64,000 bases of DNA from Wyeomyia smithii (taxonomy: Eukaryota; Arthropoda; Insecta; Diptera; Culicidae). The notes under the pieces are model-generated. The model was not told the origin of the DNA. It saw nothing but the letters and a program-made list of their open reading frames with translations, and did not search any database. Location: the NCBI RefSeq assembly GCF_029784165.1, contig NC_073695.1, forward strand, positions 205,997,281-206,061,280, written 5' to 3'. This document shows positions 45,141 to 57,221 of this stretch, one piece after another; position 1 is the first letter of the stretch, and every line of letters begins with the position of its first letter. The position numbers and the translations under genes are program-made.

Positions 45141-45925
45141 TACCTAACACTTCTAACCACTCCTCCCAACATAAAATGGCTTCTTTCAACCATATGATCC
45201 ACCGTAAGGAATTTTTGCCTCTCAGTAATGAAGGTAAGAAAAACGAAATGGAATATATTTTTGATATTGGTGAGCAAAATGGATATAATAGAAGAACCAT
45301 ACAAGCCATTTATGATAAAAAAAAACGAATCCAACATAGGAAATCTCACACAACACTCACACCGCTAACAGAAGATCGGAAGAGAGTAGAGGTTGAATAT
45401 GACGTCAATTTTACATGTCAACTTCGTAAAAAATTTAGAAAATTTGGTATCGATATTATCTACAGTAGTAGAAATAATCAAATTCAAACAAAGTTTGGAT
45501 CTACTAAGGACACTATTGACAAATTACATAGGGCGGGTGTTTATAAAGTTGCATGTCCACATTGTGATAAGGTTTACATTGGCCAAACTAAAATAAATTT
45601 AGACATCCGGTTTAAGGAACATACTTCAGAACTTGTAAAGGCTAAAAAAGACTCAGAAAAAGGAATAACTCACCATTTCAGATCTAGAATAGCCGAGCAT
45701 ATATTTCATGAAGATCACACTATGACTACCGACAACATTAGTCTAGTTCGATCAGTAACATCCCCTTGGAAATTAGATGTCCTAGAAAGTTTAAAAATTT
45801 GCAAACAAAACCCAGCTACCCTCCTTAACAGAGATCAGAGTAATAATTTCTCTTGGCTTTTTAAATTTCTACCGAAAATTCCCCGACAAGGCAGGGATCA
45901 CCAGGCCGCACATTTCTTTACCTAA
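45090..45925 (+). pseudogene. Penelope-like element, linker and GIY-YIG endonuclease
   Basis: A single open frame from about 45090 (FRKPTHTKRVIPNTSNHS linker) to TAA 45925. The last ~130 residues form a GIY-YIG domain: GVYKVACPHCDKVYIGQT holds the GIY and YIG equivalents (GVY, YIG), followed by the catalytic Arg in IRFKEHTSE. A CxxC just before YIG is typical of the Penelope group. This nuclease would nick target DNA. The domain itself looks intact, but it is disconnected by frameshift from the RT. Confidence 0.85.
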
Positions 45926-47224
45926 CTAAAGTTGTTTACGTTCTCTGAGTTAAAATTTGCCCCATTCGTTTACCTACTTATGTATTTTATGCTTTTATGC
46001 TTTTGGCGTAACGTACAGTTATGGATATTACGGAAATTTATTAAATAAAATATTTTGCAGTAACGGCAAGTCCATCCAGAACTGTACAACATAGGTCCAA
46101 ATAGGGTAGTTACGCTAAAGGCGGGCATTTTTACAGGAAAGTCAGAAAATATAATGAAAAAGCTTATCTTCTGGAAATAAAATCTATCGTAGCTGTGCAA
46201 AAAGTAATTGATACAAAAGGAAATTGATGAAAGACCAATGTAAGACCACGTAACACTAAAAAAATATCGTTAAACAATTTTCGACGACTGAAAAGACTTT
46301 CATCATGACGGACAACTTTCTTCACAATACGAATAGGCTAAAAACACTAGGTTCTGCACTATTATTTTTTGTCATGCATTCCCTGCATTCAACGCGCTGC
46401 GCGACAATTCGCCAGCAAACTGTATCTTCTTGGCAAAAATCATATCTTGAATTTGAGTTATTTACGAGATTTGTTTTTTAATATTTCATCTACCCTTTTC
46501 TGAACCAATGTAATATTCTGATTGTACTTTTTCCATCTTCTAGTCTAGTCTAGTCTAGTCTACACTAACACAGCCAGTGCTTGAAAGGATCCTGGAAAAT
46601 GATATCCACCATTTTAAAAAAAATGATTTCCATACATTTTTCTTGTCAACGGCCAGGCCTACTGTGTAGCGCAATATAATACAATGTAATCTAAGAACGG
46701 GGACAATCCTTACCAACCGTTCCGTATGTAAGAAGTCATATAAATCGTTGGGAGTGACAAAGCTAAAAAACTAAACTCCTTTGTTGACCAATCTCCTGGG
46801 ATGGAACATAGGTATTTCCTCCTTATGTTCGGGTTTCAAAACCAAGGATATAGCGTCTTAACTCGCTTCAACTGTTACGGTTGGAACTTGAGTACTGACT
46901 CTAGCTCTAGCATTTTTGCTTATGGTTATAGCGCCATTACTCGCTCTCTGAAAGAAATATGGATTAGTAAAGAGGAAAAAAACAAAAAAAAAACACACCT
47001 AAGATACAAACAAAGTTTGATCGATTAATTATAATCAAAAATGATTGAAAGTAGTGCTGTTTTAAACGTATTACTTTAAAAAAATAAATAACATTCACAT
47101 GAAGAGTTTAGCTCCAAGTATATCATTAGTGAATACTCGCTTGCTCTAAAACACATGACACTTTTTTTAAGTCATGAGAATCTGGATCGCGGCTTTAAGT
47201 TATATGCAAACTCAGGAAAATCGA
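45926..47224. other. AT-rich non-coding DNA with TAGTC microsatellite
   Basis: About four TAGTC units at 46541-46561. No gene recognised; the 75-codon plus frame at 46801 is unassigned. Confidence 0.4.
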
Positions 47225-47435
47225 AAAAAGCAAAGCCTTTGTGCCACATTTCGACTCGGAATCCGACCTTCCGTTCATCACACACAGACCCCGCAATCAA
47301 CCGTCAAGTGTACAGGACAATTGCGGGGCCAGCGCCACGATCCCACCGACACCAACAGCCGAGCCGAGAGTCGAGAACACGACGAGTGGCCCGTCAGGCC
47401 AGCATCGCACCTCGAGACCAGCTGGGTGGGTAATT
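47225..47435 (-). repeat. tRNA-derived SINE, copy 3
   Basis: Minus-strand copy of the same family: AGCAAAGCCTTTGTG at its tail, GGACAATTGCGGGGCCAGC in the body, and CTCGAGACCAGCTGG at the head. It is somewhat GC-shifted and diverged, and no clear TSD was found. Confidence 0.8.
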
Positions 47436-48281
47436 GTACTTTTTCCATATTCTGATTGAAAACTTTTAATTGTTTATCAAGAGATAAACAGCAGAAAATC
47501 TAAAAAAAATGCGAGGCATTAGCATTCCAAGTCAGAACTTAAAACACCGTAAAAATCCTTTATTTAGTTCGAGTTTAGACTACCTAGAGCAATCTAGATA
47601 TAAAAATCTACCCTGCATTGAATAGGCATAGGCATAGAAAATCCTGCGCTAGGATGTGTAACAATTATTGCTTTAGTCTTTATTTAATTAAAATTCATAA
47701 TTGGAGACAATTTAGTATCGAAGCTCGTAACAGCTACGAAATCGAAAATGAAACATGTGCAGGACAAGAGGACAATGCCTACATGCATAAAAGTTATTTC
47801 ATTCCACCGAGCAAAATAGTTTCGAAAATGACCCTTTCAAGTGCTTAACGGGCCATAAATTCTCACTCTCTCCGCAGCTAGCGAGCGAGCGACTTCCGAA
47901 CAGCCGACGACGCTACTTTCGCCGCTGTGGGTCCTCGGCCAAAACAACGCAACGCAAAATACGGTTTTAGCCAAACAATGGCATATTTTGACAGTTTTGC
48001 CAGGCAGGAGGTCCGCAGCAAGCGTACGAAAGTTCCTAACTTTACCAGACCAGAGGTTTAAGGGTTTGATTTATCGATAATCATTTTTCAATGACTTTCG
48101 ACCTCTTGAGCAAGGAATTGAGAAAAGGCGAAATGGAACGAAGAATAAGCCATAAATCCCGATCGGCTTCCAGTCCAGTCCATGCGCAGTTTTTTTTCCT
48201 TTTCATTTTTATTATTATTTGGGTGAAAGGTCGCTTGAAATTTTGACCACCTCCACTCGAGCAGAGAAATGCGCTCGGAAC
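47436..48281. other. Non-coding DNA, GC-richer in its second half
   Basis: 47840-48060 is rich in GC (GCTAGCGAGCGAGCGAC...) and could be a host regulatory or UTR region. No gene recognised. The left TSD of the hAT element is at 48282-48289. Confidence 0.35.
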
Positions 48282-48289
48282 CCAGGCAG

Positions 48290-49213
48290 CATGGTTGCCA
48301 CATTTTTATCTGTATTTTTCTTCGAAAATATCTGTATATCTATATCCGGGCCAAAAAATCTGTATTGAAAATCTGTATCGAGCTAACTAAGTTTGTTGAA
48401 TAAAAAAATTGTTACTTACAGAATATATTTAAACAAATTCATTTTTCTCTACGTGATGTTTATACAGGTTTATGTTAAATTTATTTTTTTAAAGTTTTCG
48501 TCAATTAAATATTATCCTCCTTGGTATGCAACGTAGCTTCTAGCTTTTAAAATTAAGATCATGCCATGCAATTTCTGACCTTAGACTTGTTTCAACTATA
48601 TATTGAAAGTATGCGTTCTAACCAAGCCGAAGAATGTGGATTTATTAAAATAAATCTCAAAAATGATCTGTAACAGAAACATTAATTTACCGTCCCGTCT
48701 AGTGGTGTCCAACACCTCAGACCAAGTTGAGTCATTTGTTTTAATGAATCTTCCGGTCAAAAAGTTTGTTTTAAGCGTGCGAAATTCGTTATTCAACCCT
48801 TGTCGGTCAGTTGCTGATAAGAATTTGGAGAATTGACGCATCAAATCGTTCAAATTTTCCAATTTCAAGAATGATTTAAGATTACTTGAATCTGCCATTT
48901 TTACAACAGGATCGGTAAAATCGCACCTCTTTGCAATTTGTTTCACGTACTTTGCATAGAAATCCCGACAAAAATTTTTAATCGTTCGTTTTCGCGCTGC
49001 GTCCGAGTCACATTCTACTTCTTCTGCATCGATACCAACATAATCTTGATGTTTTTTTTTTACAAAACTTTGACGATCGTATAACCAAATTCTAACTTTG
49101 AAATTGATTTCAGTTCAGCGGCATAACAAAAAAATCTGTAAAATCTGGCATGATTGCTTATTTAGTTCAAAAATCTGTAAAATACAGAAAAATCTGTATA
49201 TGTGGCATCCCTG
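48290..49213 (-). mobile_element. hAT deletion derivative with perfect TSD
   Basis: Ends CATGGTTGCCACAT and, reversed, CAGGGATGCCACAT, flanked on both sides by the identical 8-bp CCAGGCAG (48282-48289 and 49214-49221). CAGGG-type ends plus an 8-bp TSD are diagnostic of hAT elements. ATCTGTA/TACAGAT motifs fill both subterminal zones. At 924 bp it is too short for a full element but retains a transposase fragment. Confidence 0.88.
48596..49060 (-). pseudogene. hAT transposase fragment
   Basis: Minus-strand coding remnant with NFCRDFYAKYVKQIAKRCDF and TDPVVKM, resembling the insertion/C-terminal part of hAT transposases just before the dimerisation region. Upstream DDE parts and the C-terminal hATC domain are missing. 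It supports the hAT call made from the ends. Confidence 0.6.
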
Positions 49214-49221
49214 CCAGGCAG

Positions 49222-51316
49222 TAGTCTAAAAGGAACTCACCGAAAGTTGGTTTCCATTTGGCAGCCGATAAAAGCAATCTGACATAAAAATCCTTTGTTG
49301 TTTGTTGCGGACTACCATGGGCTGCTGATGGCTGTGTCGAACGCAGTTCACGCGACCAATGCACAGTGTTGTCCAACAAAGATGTCAACAGTCAATTGTT
49401 CCGCGACGCTCTATCGGCCGGCTGCTCGGTCAGCAGCAAGAATTGGACATAGATTTATGGAAATGATGAGTGGACCTAGCTTGCAGAGAGAAAAGATAAG
49501 TCCTAAGAATCAACGTTTTAATTTATAAGGGTCTATAATTTATTACATAATTTCTCTCTGTTCAATCTCTTTCCGCAAGGGATTACCGGGTTGTGTTCAG
49601 TTCGCCTATTAAATGCTATAGAATCAGTTCACAAGCAGCAGCTTTTTTGGTTGGAAATCCTTGAGTGCAGTCGAATGTTCTAGAGCTGTTTTGAAAGGAA
49701 AAACTCACTTTATATGTGTCACATTATTATCTATTTTTGTTGCTTGTCTAGCTGATGGAGAAAATCATTATTAATTGGTCTGGAATAGATTTTATATTAC
49801 GACCGTCGCTGCAGTTCTACCGAAACAAACATACACTTCCCTTACTATGTTTTTGCAAACTGTAGTCGTAGCTGCAAATTATAGGACACGAATCCGATAA
49901 ATTGTAACAAGGACTTTTGTTCGAAAAAGCACAAAACAGCTTCATGCCGAGCGCTAGCCAGTTTTTCAAGTCCAGAATGAGCAAAAGCGTCAGCTCCCAG
50001 GGCGCTCCTTAGCCACGTTAGTTTTTGTTGCCATTTTCCCGCTATTTTCCACTCAAAGCTCCGGGCCCTGCTGATGCTGTTTCATTTTCCCTCTCTAGGC
50101 AGCAGCAGGCTGGTATGCAGCTTTTACACTGCAGGACAAACAAAAAGTGAATTCATGGCGGGAAGCCAGCGCAGCGCAACCTGGATACCATCGCCGAGGT
50201 GAATGGATTCTGATGTCTGGTCGAGGAGAGAGAGCAAAAAGAAAAGTCCTTGCACCTAAAGCAACAGCTTCGGACGTCCACAAGATAACAACAGCCGTCG
50301 CATTTCTCAAGCGGCCCTGGCCGCTGGCGCTGGTGGATGCGGAAATCGCACTTTTTTGCTGCGCTAACGATACCGGGAGGAGCTATGACGGCTTTCGAGG
50401 CTCAAACAGAGGATGTTATGAATACGGAAGTAGGAGAAGAAATGAGATGACAAATCTCAATCTTCGAGCTAGCCAAAAAATTAAAACTGTTGTCGGTTGA
50501 GCATTACTTTTAGAGAAAAAAAAAATCTGTTATTTCACGCGTAATCTGTAAGACCTACATTCGGTGCTACTTACTCAAATAGTAATCAACTTTTTCGGAA
50601 TCATTTCCACACCAACAGCTTATGTAGAGTAGTGTAGATTGCTAATTCTTAAGCTAGGTAAATAGATCAATACCATGGACAGTTGTCATTTTGGCATTGA
50701 ATGGCAGACATAAAATAGTCAGAAGAATTAGGAATTTCTAACTAGGAAGCGAACTTCGCCTTTTTTATATTCTTTCTAACACCTGTAAAATGTATAAGAT
50801 TTCAAAATCCTGTTATCTAAACTTCGATTTAGATAATTTAAAGAGATTTTAAATGAGATATTTATTTTTCTATAACTTTGTTGTTTGTGACTATCGATAC
50901 GAACTCGCAAACCAAGAAAATTCGCTCCGGAAATAGATAAATGCACAACGTTTTATCTTACAGCTCAAATATTTTTTTTTATACTTAATACACAAAACTG
51001 TGTTCTTAGTTGATGATTTTGTAGTATATAGAAAAAACCACGGAATAAACTTTGCTAGTACATAAAGAACATAAATAAAAACATTTCCATAAAAACCTAA
51101 AAAGATCGAAATAGCTGAACTAAAGGTACGCCAATTTTGTTATTGTACACGTTGGAAAAATCTTTGAAATGATTATTTTTTAAATACCCATCGATTAATC
51201 TAAAAGTATTACTGCAATATCCACCACAGCTCTTATATTTGCATCTAACAGTAGAAAGCTAGACTTTCACTGGAAAGGAATTTTACATCGCATCAAGACA
51301 GTGTTAGATAAAAACA
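49222..51316. other. Unique-looking DNA, no gene recognised
   Basis: 49222-50500 has balanced composition without TE marks. A 117-codon plus frame at 50147-50500 (MNSWREASAAQPGYHRR...) is basic and unassigned, overlapped by a minus frame, and not convincing. 50500-51316 is AT-rich and empty. Confidence 0.35.
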
Positions 51317-51318
51317 TA

Positions 51319-51652
51319 CACAGAAAAATAAAACAACCCAAATATGCGTATTTTTGACGCAAATGAGCCCTTCTGTGCGAGAAGGTACTTTCAGGTAAAA
51401 GCGATTTACCCACTTTTGAGTACCTGCACGGAAGTCATCATTTAGGTAAAACTGAATACCTTGAATCATCAATATCAATATCAAAAACTCCATTCAATTT
51501 TTTACCCAAAATTAGGTATCCGCATTTCATTAAGCTGTTGCGTTGTTTTCATCTATTTTTATGCGTATTATTTACCTAAACCAGTGAAAACATTTAGGTT
51601 TAAGTAAATTTACGTTGTTTTTACGTGTTCGCTTGGTAATATTTTCTTTGTG
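51319..51652. repeat. TA-flanked MITE (334 bp)
   Basis: Left CACAGAAAAATA, right reversed CACAAAGAAAATA, with TA outside both ends (51317-51318, 51653-51654). The interior repeats TTTAGGTAAA / TTTACCTAAA motifs. Non-coding. Confidence 0.55.
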
Positions 51653-51893
51653 TAAACGTCCCTCAAGCTACTCTTCCAGCAAAGGATGTTCCTAATGCAA
51701 GCAGTATAAGCTGTATGAAGGCTTTTTATTTCTAGCGCAAAAGTTTCGTGAATATTTTATTTTTTCTGTAGTAACTAGCAGTTAGTGTTTCAAAGGCCGA
51801 ATACTGACAACGCATTATCACGATTTTCAAATTAATACTTCGATGAGCATAACAACAAAATACCTATAAATAGAAATACGACGTAGGGCTAAA

Positions 51894-52116
51894 AGCAAAG
51901 CAAAGCTTTGGTGCTACATTCCGATTCGGAAATCGACCTTCTGTTTATTTATACACAGATTTCGCGGCCAACCGTTTGGTGTACAGGTCAATTGCGGGGC
52001 TAGTGCTACGATCCTACTGACACTTACAGTTTCTCCCGAGCCGAGACCCGAACCTACGACGACTGGTTTGTTGGGCCAGCATTGTACCTCGAGACCATCT
52101 GGGAGAGGCGACATAT
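51894..52116 (-). repeat. tRNA-derived SINE, copy 4
   Basis: Minus-strand copy with AGCAAAGCTTTGGTGC at the tail, AATTGCGGGGCTAG, B box region CGAACCTACGACGAC, and CTCGAGACCATCTGG at the head. GGCTAA lies near both borders and may be the TSD. The 83-codon minus frame here is an artefact. Confidence 0.8.
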
Positions 52117-53292
52117 GGCTAATGATATCTAATCCTCTCCCAGCGAAGGTTACCTTTGCTTGCATGAATCGGAAGTGTTTATAGGAAAATTGGTAAAATG
52201 TTTAACAGCAGCAAATGATGTTAATGGGGTTTTAACGAACTTATGCTGACTACTTGGGATTTAATTTCTAAACGCTGTACGAGTCGAAATAGAATATAAC
52301 GCTCTTTCTAACGGGGTACTTTCGTCATTTCAAATTAATTTGAAAAGTTGTAGTTACCTGAAATCTCTGGATATACTGTTTTGATTAAATTAATGAAGTC
52401 GGAAGAATTCTGTGTAAATGTATTTTTTTTTTATGTCGTAGACAAAACTGGGATGCAAAAGTGTCGCTGAACCAAACATGATAATAACGCGAAACTCTTG
52501 TTTCCATCTTTTTCTACCTAACTTACCAAGTAATCTAGAACCGAGGTGGTTCATACTGTATCATGGAGTCACTTCCATTACAAATTTTTCCGGAAAAATA
52601 TTCATGTTTTCGTGCAGGGCCTGGCATAACTAGTCTTGATTTCTACATCGTACGCTGGCTTCAAGAAACTTTACTGCGACGATATTCGGTACCGACGTTT
52701 TAGGATGTACATTAGGGTGTCCTAAAATAACGTTTTGCTAGGCTCAACCGGAAAATTATGGTTATGGTATAACAAAAATACTTTTGTATGGCGACAACTC
52801 TATAAAATTTTTAATCGACGTGCTAATTTGAGTTTTATGAAAAAAATTTATTTTTCAAGCATTTTATTTCAAATATTTTATCATTTTAAAATCCTGTAAA
52901 ACCGAATCCAAATATATTTTCAAACATCCCTTGGATTCCAAACTAAAAGAAAAAAAATGTTACGGCTTGTTCCCAGTCAACCACGAATCGTATATCAATG
53001 CATTAAAATTATCGCAATTACATCTCAAGGAAGTCTAAATCGTATACCACGCTACCAGCTATCATGCGCAGAAATTCATCTTTATTTATATATAATGATT
53101 AAGTCTTATGATTGTAGGCTTAGAGTTATAAGACAGAGTGAAACAAATCACTTTCAATCGGATATTATCGAATACTAGTTGAACATTCCCGGCGATGCTC
53201 GGGATCAAAGGTTTCAAAGATAGATTTTTTGCTGCATTAGCTCAACTCACTTCATAAATATAATTTACATCTTATACTTCCATCATCACTTT
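52117..53292. other. Non-coding DNA
   Basis: No gene. CATTAGGGTGTCCTAAAATA near 52708 looks like the start of a MITE, but no matching end was found. A poor 73-codon plus frame at 52957 is unassigned. Confidence 0.35.
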
Positions 53293-53406
53293 AAGTAGGG
53301 TGTCGAACGTCTTCGTCAGTGGTTTTCTTCGGACCTTTTTTGCATAAGATTGCGCCAGTAAAACTACCGAAGAAAACCACTGACGAAGACGTTCGATACC
53401 CTACTT
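53293..53406. repeat. Palindromic MITE (114 bp)
   Basis: Left AAGTAGGGTGTCGAACGT through GTGGTTTTCTTCGG, mirrored by CCGAAGAAAACCAC through ACGTTCGATACCCTACTT. Arms of about 40 bp surround a ~33-bp centre. It sits immediately before the satellite region. Confidence 0.75.
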
Positions 53407-53506
53407 CAATACTCTGAGAACGCGCAGAACGGAAATACCCATATTGGATTGTTTTTTTGTGATTTTGGGCTGATTTACAGAAACTGGAAGTCACCATTTT
53501 GGATTT

Positions 53507-53770
53507 CAAAATGACGTATGGAGTTCCACTTTCGAAAGTATTAAAATTGTTGGCCAAATATCACTTTAGAAGTCATAAATTTGCATGTTTCATGTAGTTT
53601 TGTGAATAATATATCAAATTTAGTAATCAGATACTTGTTATTTTTCTTCAAATGTCTTTTCTGAACGTTAACAAACATTTTAATGAAAAAAAAATGTGTC
53701 ATCGCTGTAAAATGACGTATGGAGGTCCACTTTCGGAAGTATTGAAATTGTTGGCCATATATCACTTTAG
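53507..53770. repeat. Direct duplication at the satellite edge
   Basis: 53507-53570 (AAAATGACGTATGGAGTTCC ...) recurs at 53707-53770, 200 bp apart, with one satellite monomer between them. The adjoining GGAAGT(C/T)(A/G)CCATTTT also recurs at 53486 and 53798. It suggests the array edge was amplified together with its flank. Confidence 0.7.
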
Positions 53771-55560
53771 GTTATTTTCCTGAAACCGGAAGTCGCCATT
53801 TTTTAATCCACAAAACTTTGTAGAAAAAAAAAAATTTTGTTTTAGAGGCAAATTCAGCATAAAAAGTCATAATTTTGCAAGTTTTACGTAGTTTTGTGAA
53901 TAAAATCTCAAGTTTTAGTAAACAGATACTTGTTACTTTCCTTCAAATGTCTTTTCTCAACGTTTACAAACATTTTAATGTAAAAAAAATCACATGTCAT
54001 CGCTTGAAATTTTGATTTAGAGGCAAATTCAGCATATTTTTGCTTGTTTTACGTAGTTTTGTGAATAAAATCTCAAGTTTTAGTAATCATATACATTTTA
54101 TTTTTCCTCAAATGTCTTTCCTGAACGTTAACAAACATTATAGTGAAAAAAAATCATATGTCAACGCTTTGAATTTTGATTTAGAGGCGAATTTAGCACA
54201 GAAAGCCATAATTTTGCGTGTTTTCGGTAGTTTCGTGAATAATATCTCAAGTTTTAGTAATCAGATACTAATTATTTTTCCTTACATATCTTTCCTGAAC
54301 GTTGACAAACATTTTAATGAAAAAAAATCACATGTCATCGCTTTGAAATTAGATTTAGAGGCGAATTCAGCATAAAAAGTTATAATTTTGCTTGTTTTAC
54401 GCAGTTTTGTGAATAAAATCTCAAGTTTTAGTAAACAGATACTTGTTACTTTCCTTCAAATGTCTTTCCTGAACGTTTACATACATTTTAATGTAAAAAA
54501 ATCACATGTCATCGCTTTAAATTTTGATTTAGAGGCAAATTCAGCATAAAAATTCATAAAGTTGCATGTTTCACGTAGTTTTGTGAATAATATCTCAAGT
54601 TTTAGTAATCATATACTATTTATTTTTCCTCAAATGTCTTTGCTAAACATTAACAAACGTTTTAATGAAAAAAGAATCACATGTCATGGCTTTAAATTTT
54701 GTTTTAGAGGCAAATTCAGCATAAAAAGTCATAATTTTGCAAGTTTTACGTAGTTTTGTGAATAAAATCTCAAGTTTTAGTAAACAGATACTTGTTACTT
54801 TCCTTCAAATGTCTTTTCTCAACGTTTACAAACATTTTAATGTAAAAAAAATCACATGTCATCGCTTGAAATTTTGATTTAGAGGCAAATTCAGCATATT
54901 TTTGCTTGTTTTACGTAGTTTTGTGAATAAAATCTCAAGTTTTAGTAATCAGATACTAATTATTTTTTCTCACATGTCTTTCCTGAACATTAACAAACAT
55001 TTTAGTGTAAAAAATCATATGTCAACGCTTTGAATTTTGATTTAGAGGCAAATTTAGCACAGAAAGTCATAATTTTGCGTGTTTTACGTAGTTTCGTGAA
55101 TAATATCTCAAGTTTTAGTAATTAGATACCTATTATTTTTTCTCAAATATCTTTCTTAAACATCAACGAACATTTTAATGAAAAAAGAATCACCTGTCAT
55201 CGCTTTGAATTTTGATTTGGAGACGAATTTAGTATAAAAAGTCATAATTTTGCATGTTTTACGTAGTTTTGTGAATAATATCTCAAGTTTTAGTAATCAG
55301 ATACTAATTATTTTTCCTCGAATGTCTTCCCTGAACATTAACAAACATTTTAGTGAAAAAAGAATCATATGTCATCGCTTTGAATTTTTATTTAGAGGCA
55401 AATTTAGCACAGAAAGTCATAATTTTGCATGTTTTACGTAGTTTTGTGAATAATATCTCAAGTTTTAGTAATTAGATAACTATTTTTTTATAACTAATGT
55501 CTTTCCTGAACATCAGCGAGCATTTTCATGTTAAAAAACCTACATGTCACCGCTTATTAT
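53571..55560. repeat. ~174-bp satellite array with 862-bp higher-order unit
   Basis: The landmark ACGTAGTTTTGTGAATAA recurs at 53886, 54051, 54225, 54399, 54573, 54748, 54913, 55086, 55261 and 55436. Spacings are 165, 174, 174, 174, 175, 165, 173, 175 and 175. Monomers share AAATTCAGCATAAAAAGTCA, TCTCAAGTTTTAGTAA and AACATTTTAATG. Monomers five apart are more alike than neighbours, and the same 165-bp short variant recurs after 862 bp, so two copies of a five-monomer unit are present. A more diverged monomer lies at 53571-53706. Non-coding; the repeated 63-111-codon frames reflect the periodicity. Confidence 0.9.
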
Positions 55561-56395
55561 TTTTGATTTAGAACGATTCAAAATGATGATGATTACTGTA
55601 CACCACAGAGACTGAGGGAATAATATCAATAAGATCAAGCGTTACGGAATTCCATTTTTATATAGTAGATAAATACATATATCATTGAATTGCATACCAT
55701 TATTCCTCAACTAGTATATCGCCTCCAGAATAGTACGCTTATGTTGTTTTTGTGCATCAAATGCGAGTTTGTATGATACATATGAGTGCGGATATTGAAA
55801 TCGAAACATTATTATATGTATGAAAATGTTGACTGAGTTGTGGCTGAAATTTCGTTGTTAAAATTTTTTTAGCTCTTCTTAAAATACTTAATATTGGTGT
55901 TTTCTGAAATTAAACCTTTAGAAAACGTGCTGAACTTTATGCCAGCAACCATCCTATACCACAGAAATATGGGGAGTTTTATGTGAAAAAACTGCCTACA
56001 GACGCAAAAATCCTATCTTCGTTGTTGAGCTATTCGAGTTTTTATGGAAAGAATATTTTATGATCTGATACCTAATAGTGATTGCAGCATCGAGTCAACC
56101 TTAGCTTAGCAACATTAGTTTTTTTTGACTGCAGATTTACCAGGGTTCATCAATGTTGAGGAATGTTTCCAACTGTATTTTAAACGTACTTTGCTCTTGA
56201 ATCGCCTTTGACGGATTTCATCCCAAATCGTCTCAAGGGTTGGCAGCACCCTCTCCGAATTGGTTGAAACTTTTTGGGTGTGAACACATCACCTAATTAA
56301 GCATCTCTGCATAGTTATTCTTTCCAAAATTAGTCTAGACTGTCTTCTGAAAAGGGCGAAACTTTTTTGCCGATTTTTTGTAAATCAATATAATT
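55561..56395. other. Non-coding DNA
   Basis: No gene or repeat boundary recognised. Left of the SINE TSD at 56396-56406. Confidence 0.4.
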
Positions 56396-56406
56396 CAAAA
56401 ACGGTA

Positions 56407-56642
56407 CAAGCAAAGCAAAGTCTTGGTGCTACATTCCGATTCGGAACTTGACCTTCTGTTTACTATACATAGACTTCGCAGCCAATTATTGAGTGTACAG
56501 GACAATTGCGGGGCTAGCGCTACGATCCTACTGACACTAACAGTCTCTCCCGAGCCGAGACTCGAACCTACGACAACTGGCTTGTTAGGCCAGCATCGTA
56601 CCTCGAGACCAGCTGGGGGCAATGACGAGACCATCTGGGGGG
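56407..56642 (-). repeat. tRNA-derived SINE, copy 5, with TSD
   Basis: 236-bp minus-strand copy flanked by CAAAAACGGTA at 56396-56406 and 56643-56653 (perfect 11 bp). The head segment GAGACCA(G/T)CTGGGG is duplicated. This is the best-preserved copy, so its frames of ~80 codons in both directions are fortuitous. Confidence 0.87.
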
Positions 56643-56653
56643 CAAAAACGGTA

Positions 56654-57221
56654 AATTCTACAAAAAAAGTGTTCTATAAGTAACTTTTAGGAAATTTTCA
56701 GAAGTTTCATAAAAAATATGAAAAAAAATATATATTAAGTCCTACACTAAAAAAATGCAATTTAAACACAAAACACCGCTTTTTAAAAACAGTTATCTCC
56801 GAATTGGTAAAAAAATTTTTGGTGAAAGACAACATTGTTGGCTACATTTCGTTCATACATCGTAATTTGAGCATATTTAAGGAAAAAAAGTTATTCTCAA
56901 AAATAAAAAATAAAAATGCAAACTAAAACTAAGGTATATTATTTTTCAGTGTAAAACAACCTGATAGAATGAAATACTTGTTATGTTTTGATTATTTTAG
57001 TTTTGAACAATTTAAAACAAGTAAAACTCAATGCCTAATTTCAATATATTATGTGTATGCATGTACCTAAAGTTCATTGTATTACAGATATGAATGCTTC
57101 TCACATCTTATGAACCTACCTGATAAATTTACCTATGAAAATGGTGTTAGTGTGGAAGCAAAATTCGATTTTTTTACTTTATAATTCAAATGTTTTATTT
57201 TCAAACATAATCACTTAGCAT
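56654..57221. other. AT-rich non-coding DNA
   Basis: Nothing recognised. Confidence 0.4.

Noticed and set aside
50147..50500. 117-codon basic frame
   Set aside because: No domain, overlapped by a minus frame, no splice or promoter support; left unannotated as a gene.
53541..55441. Recurrent small proteins (SFVNNISSFSNQIL...)
   Set aside because: They follow the satellite period and change frame with monomer length; not genes.
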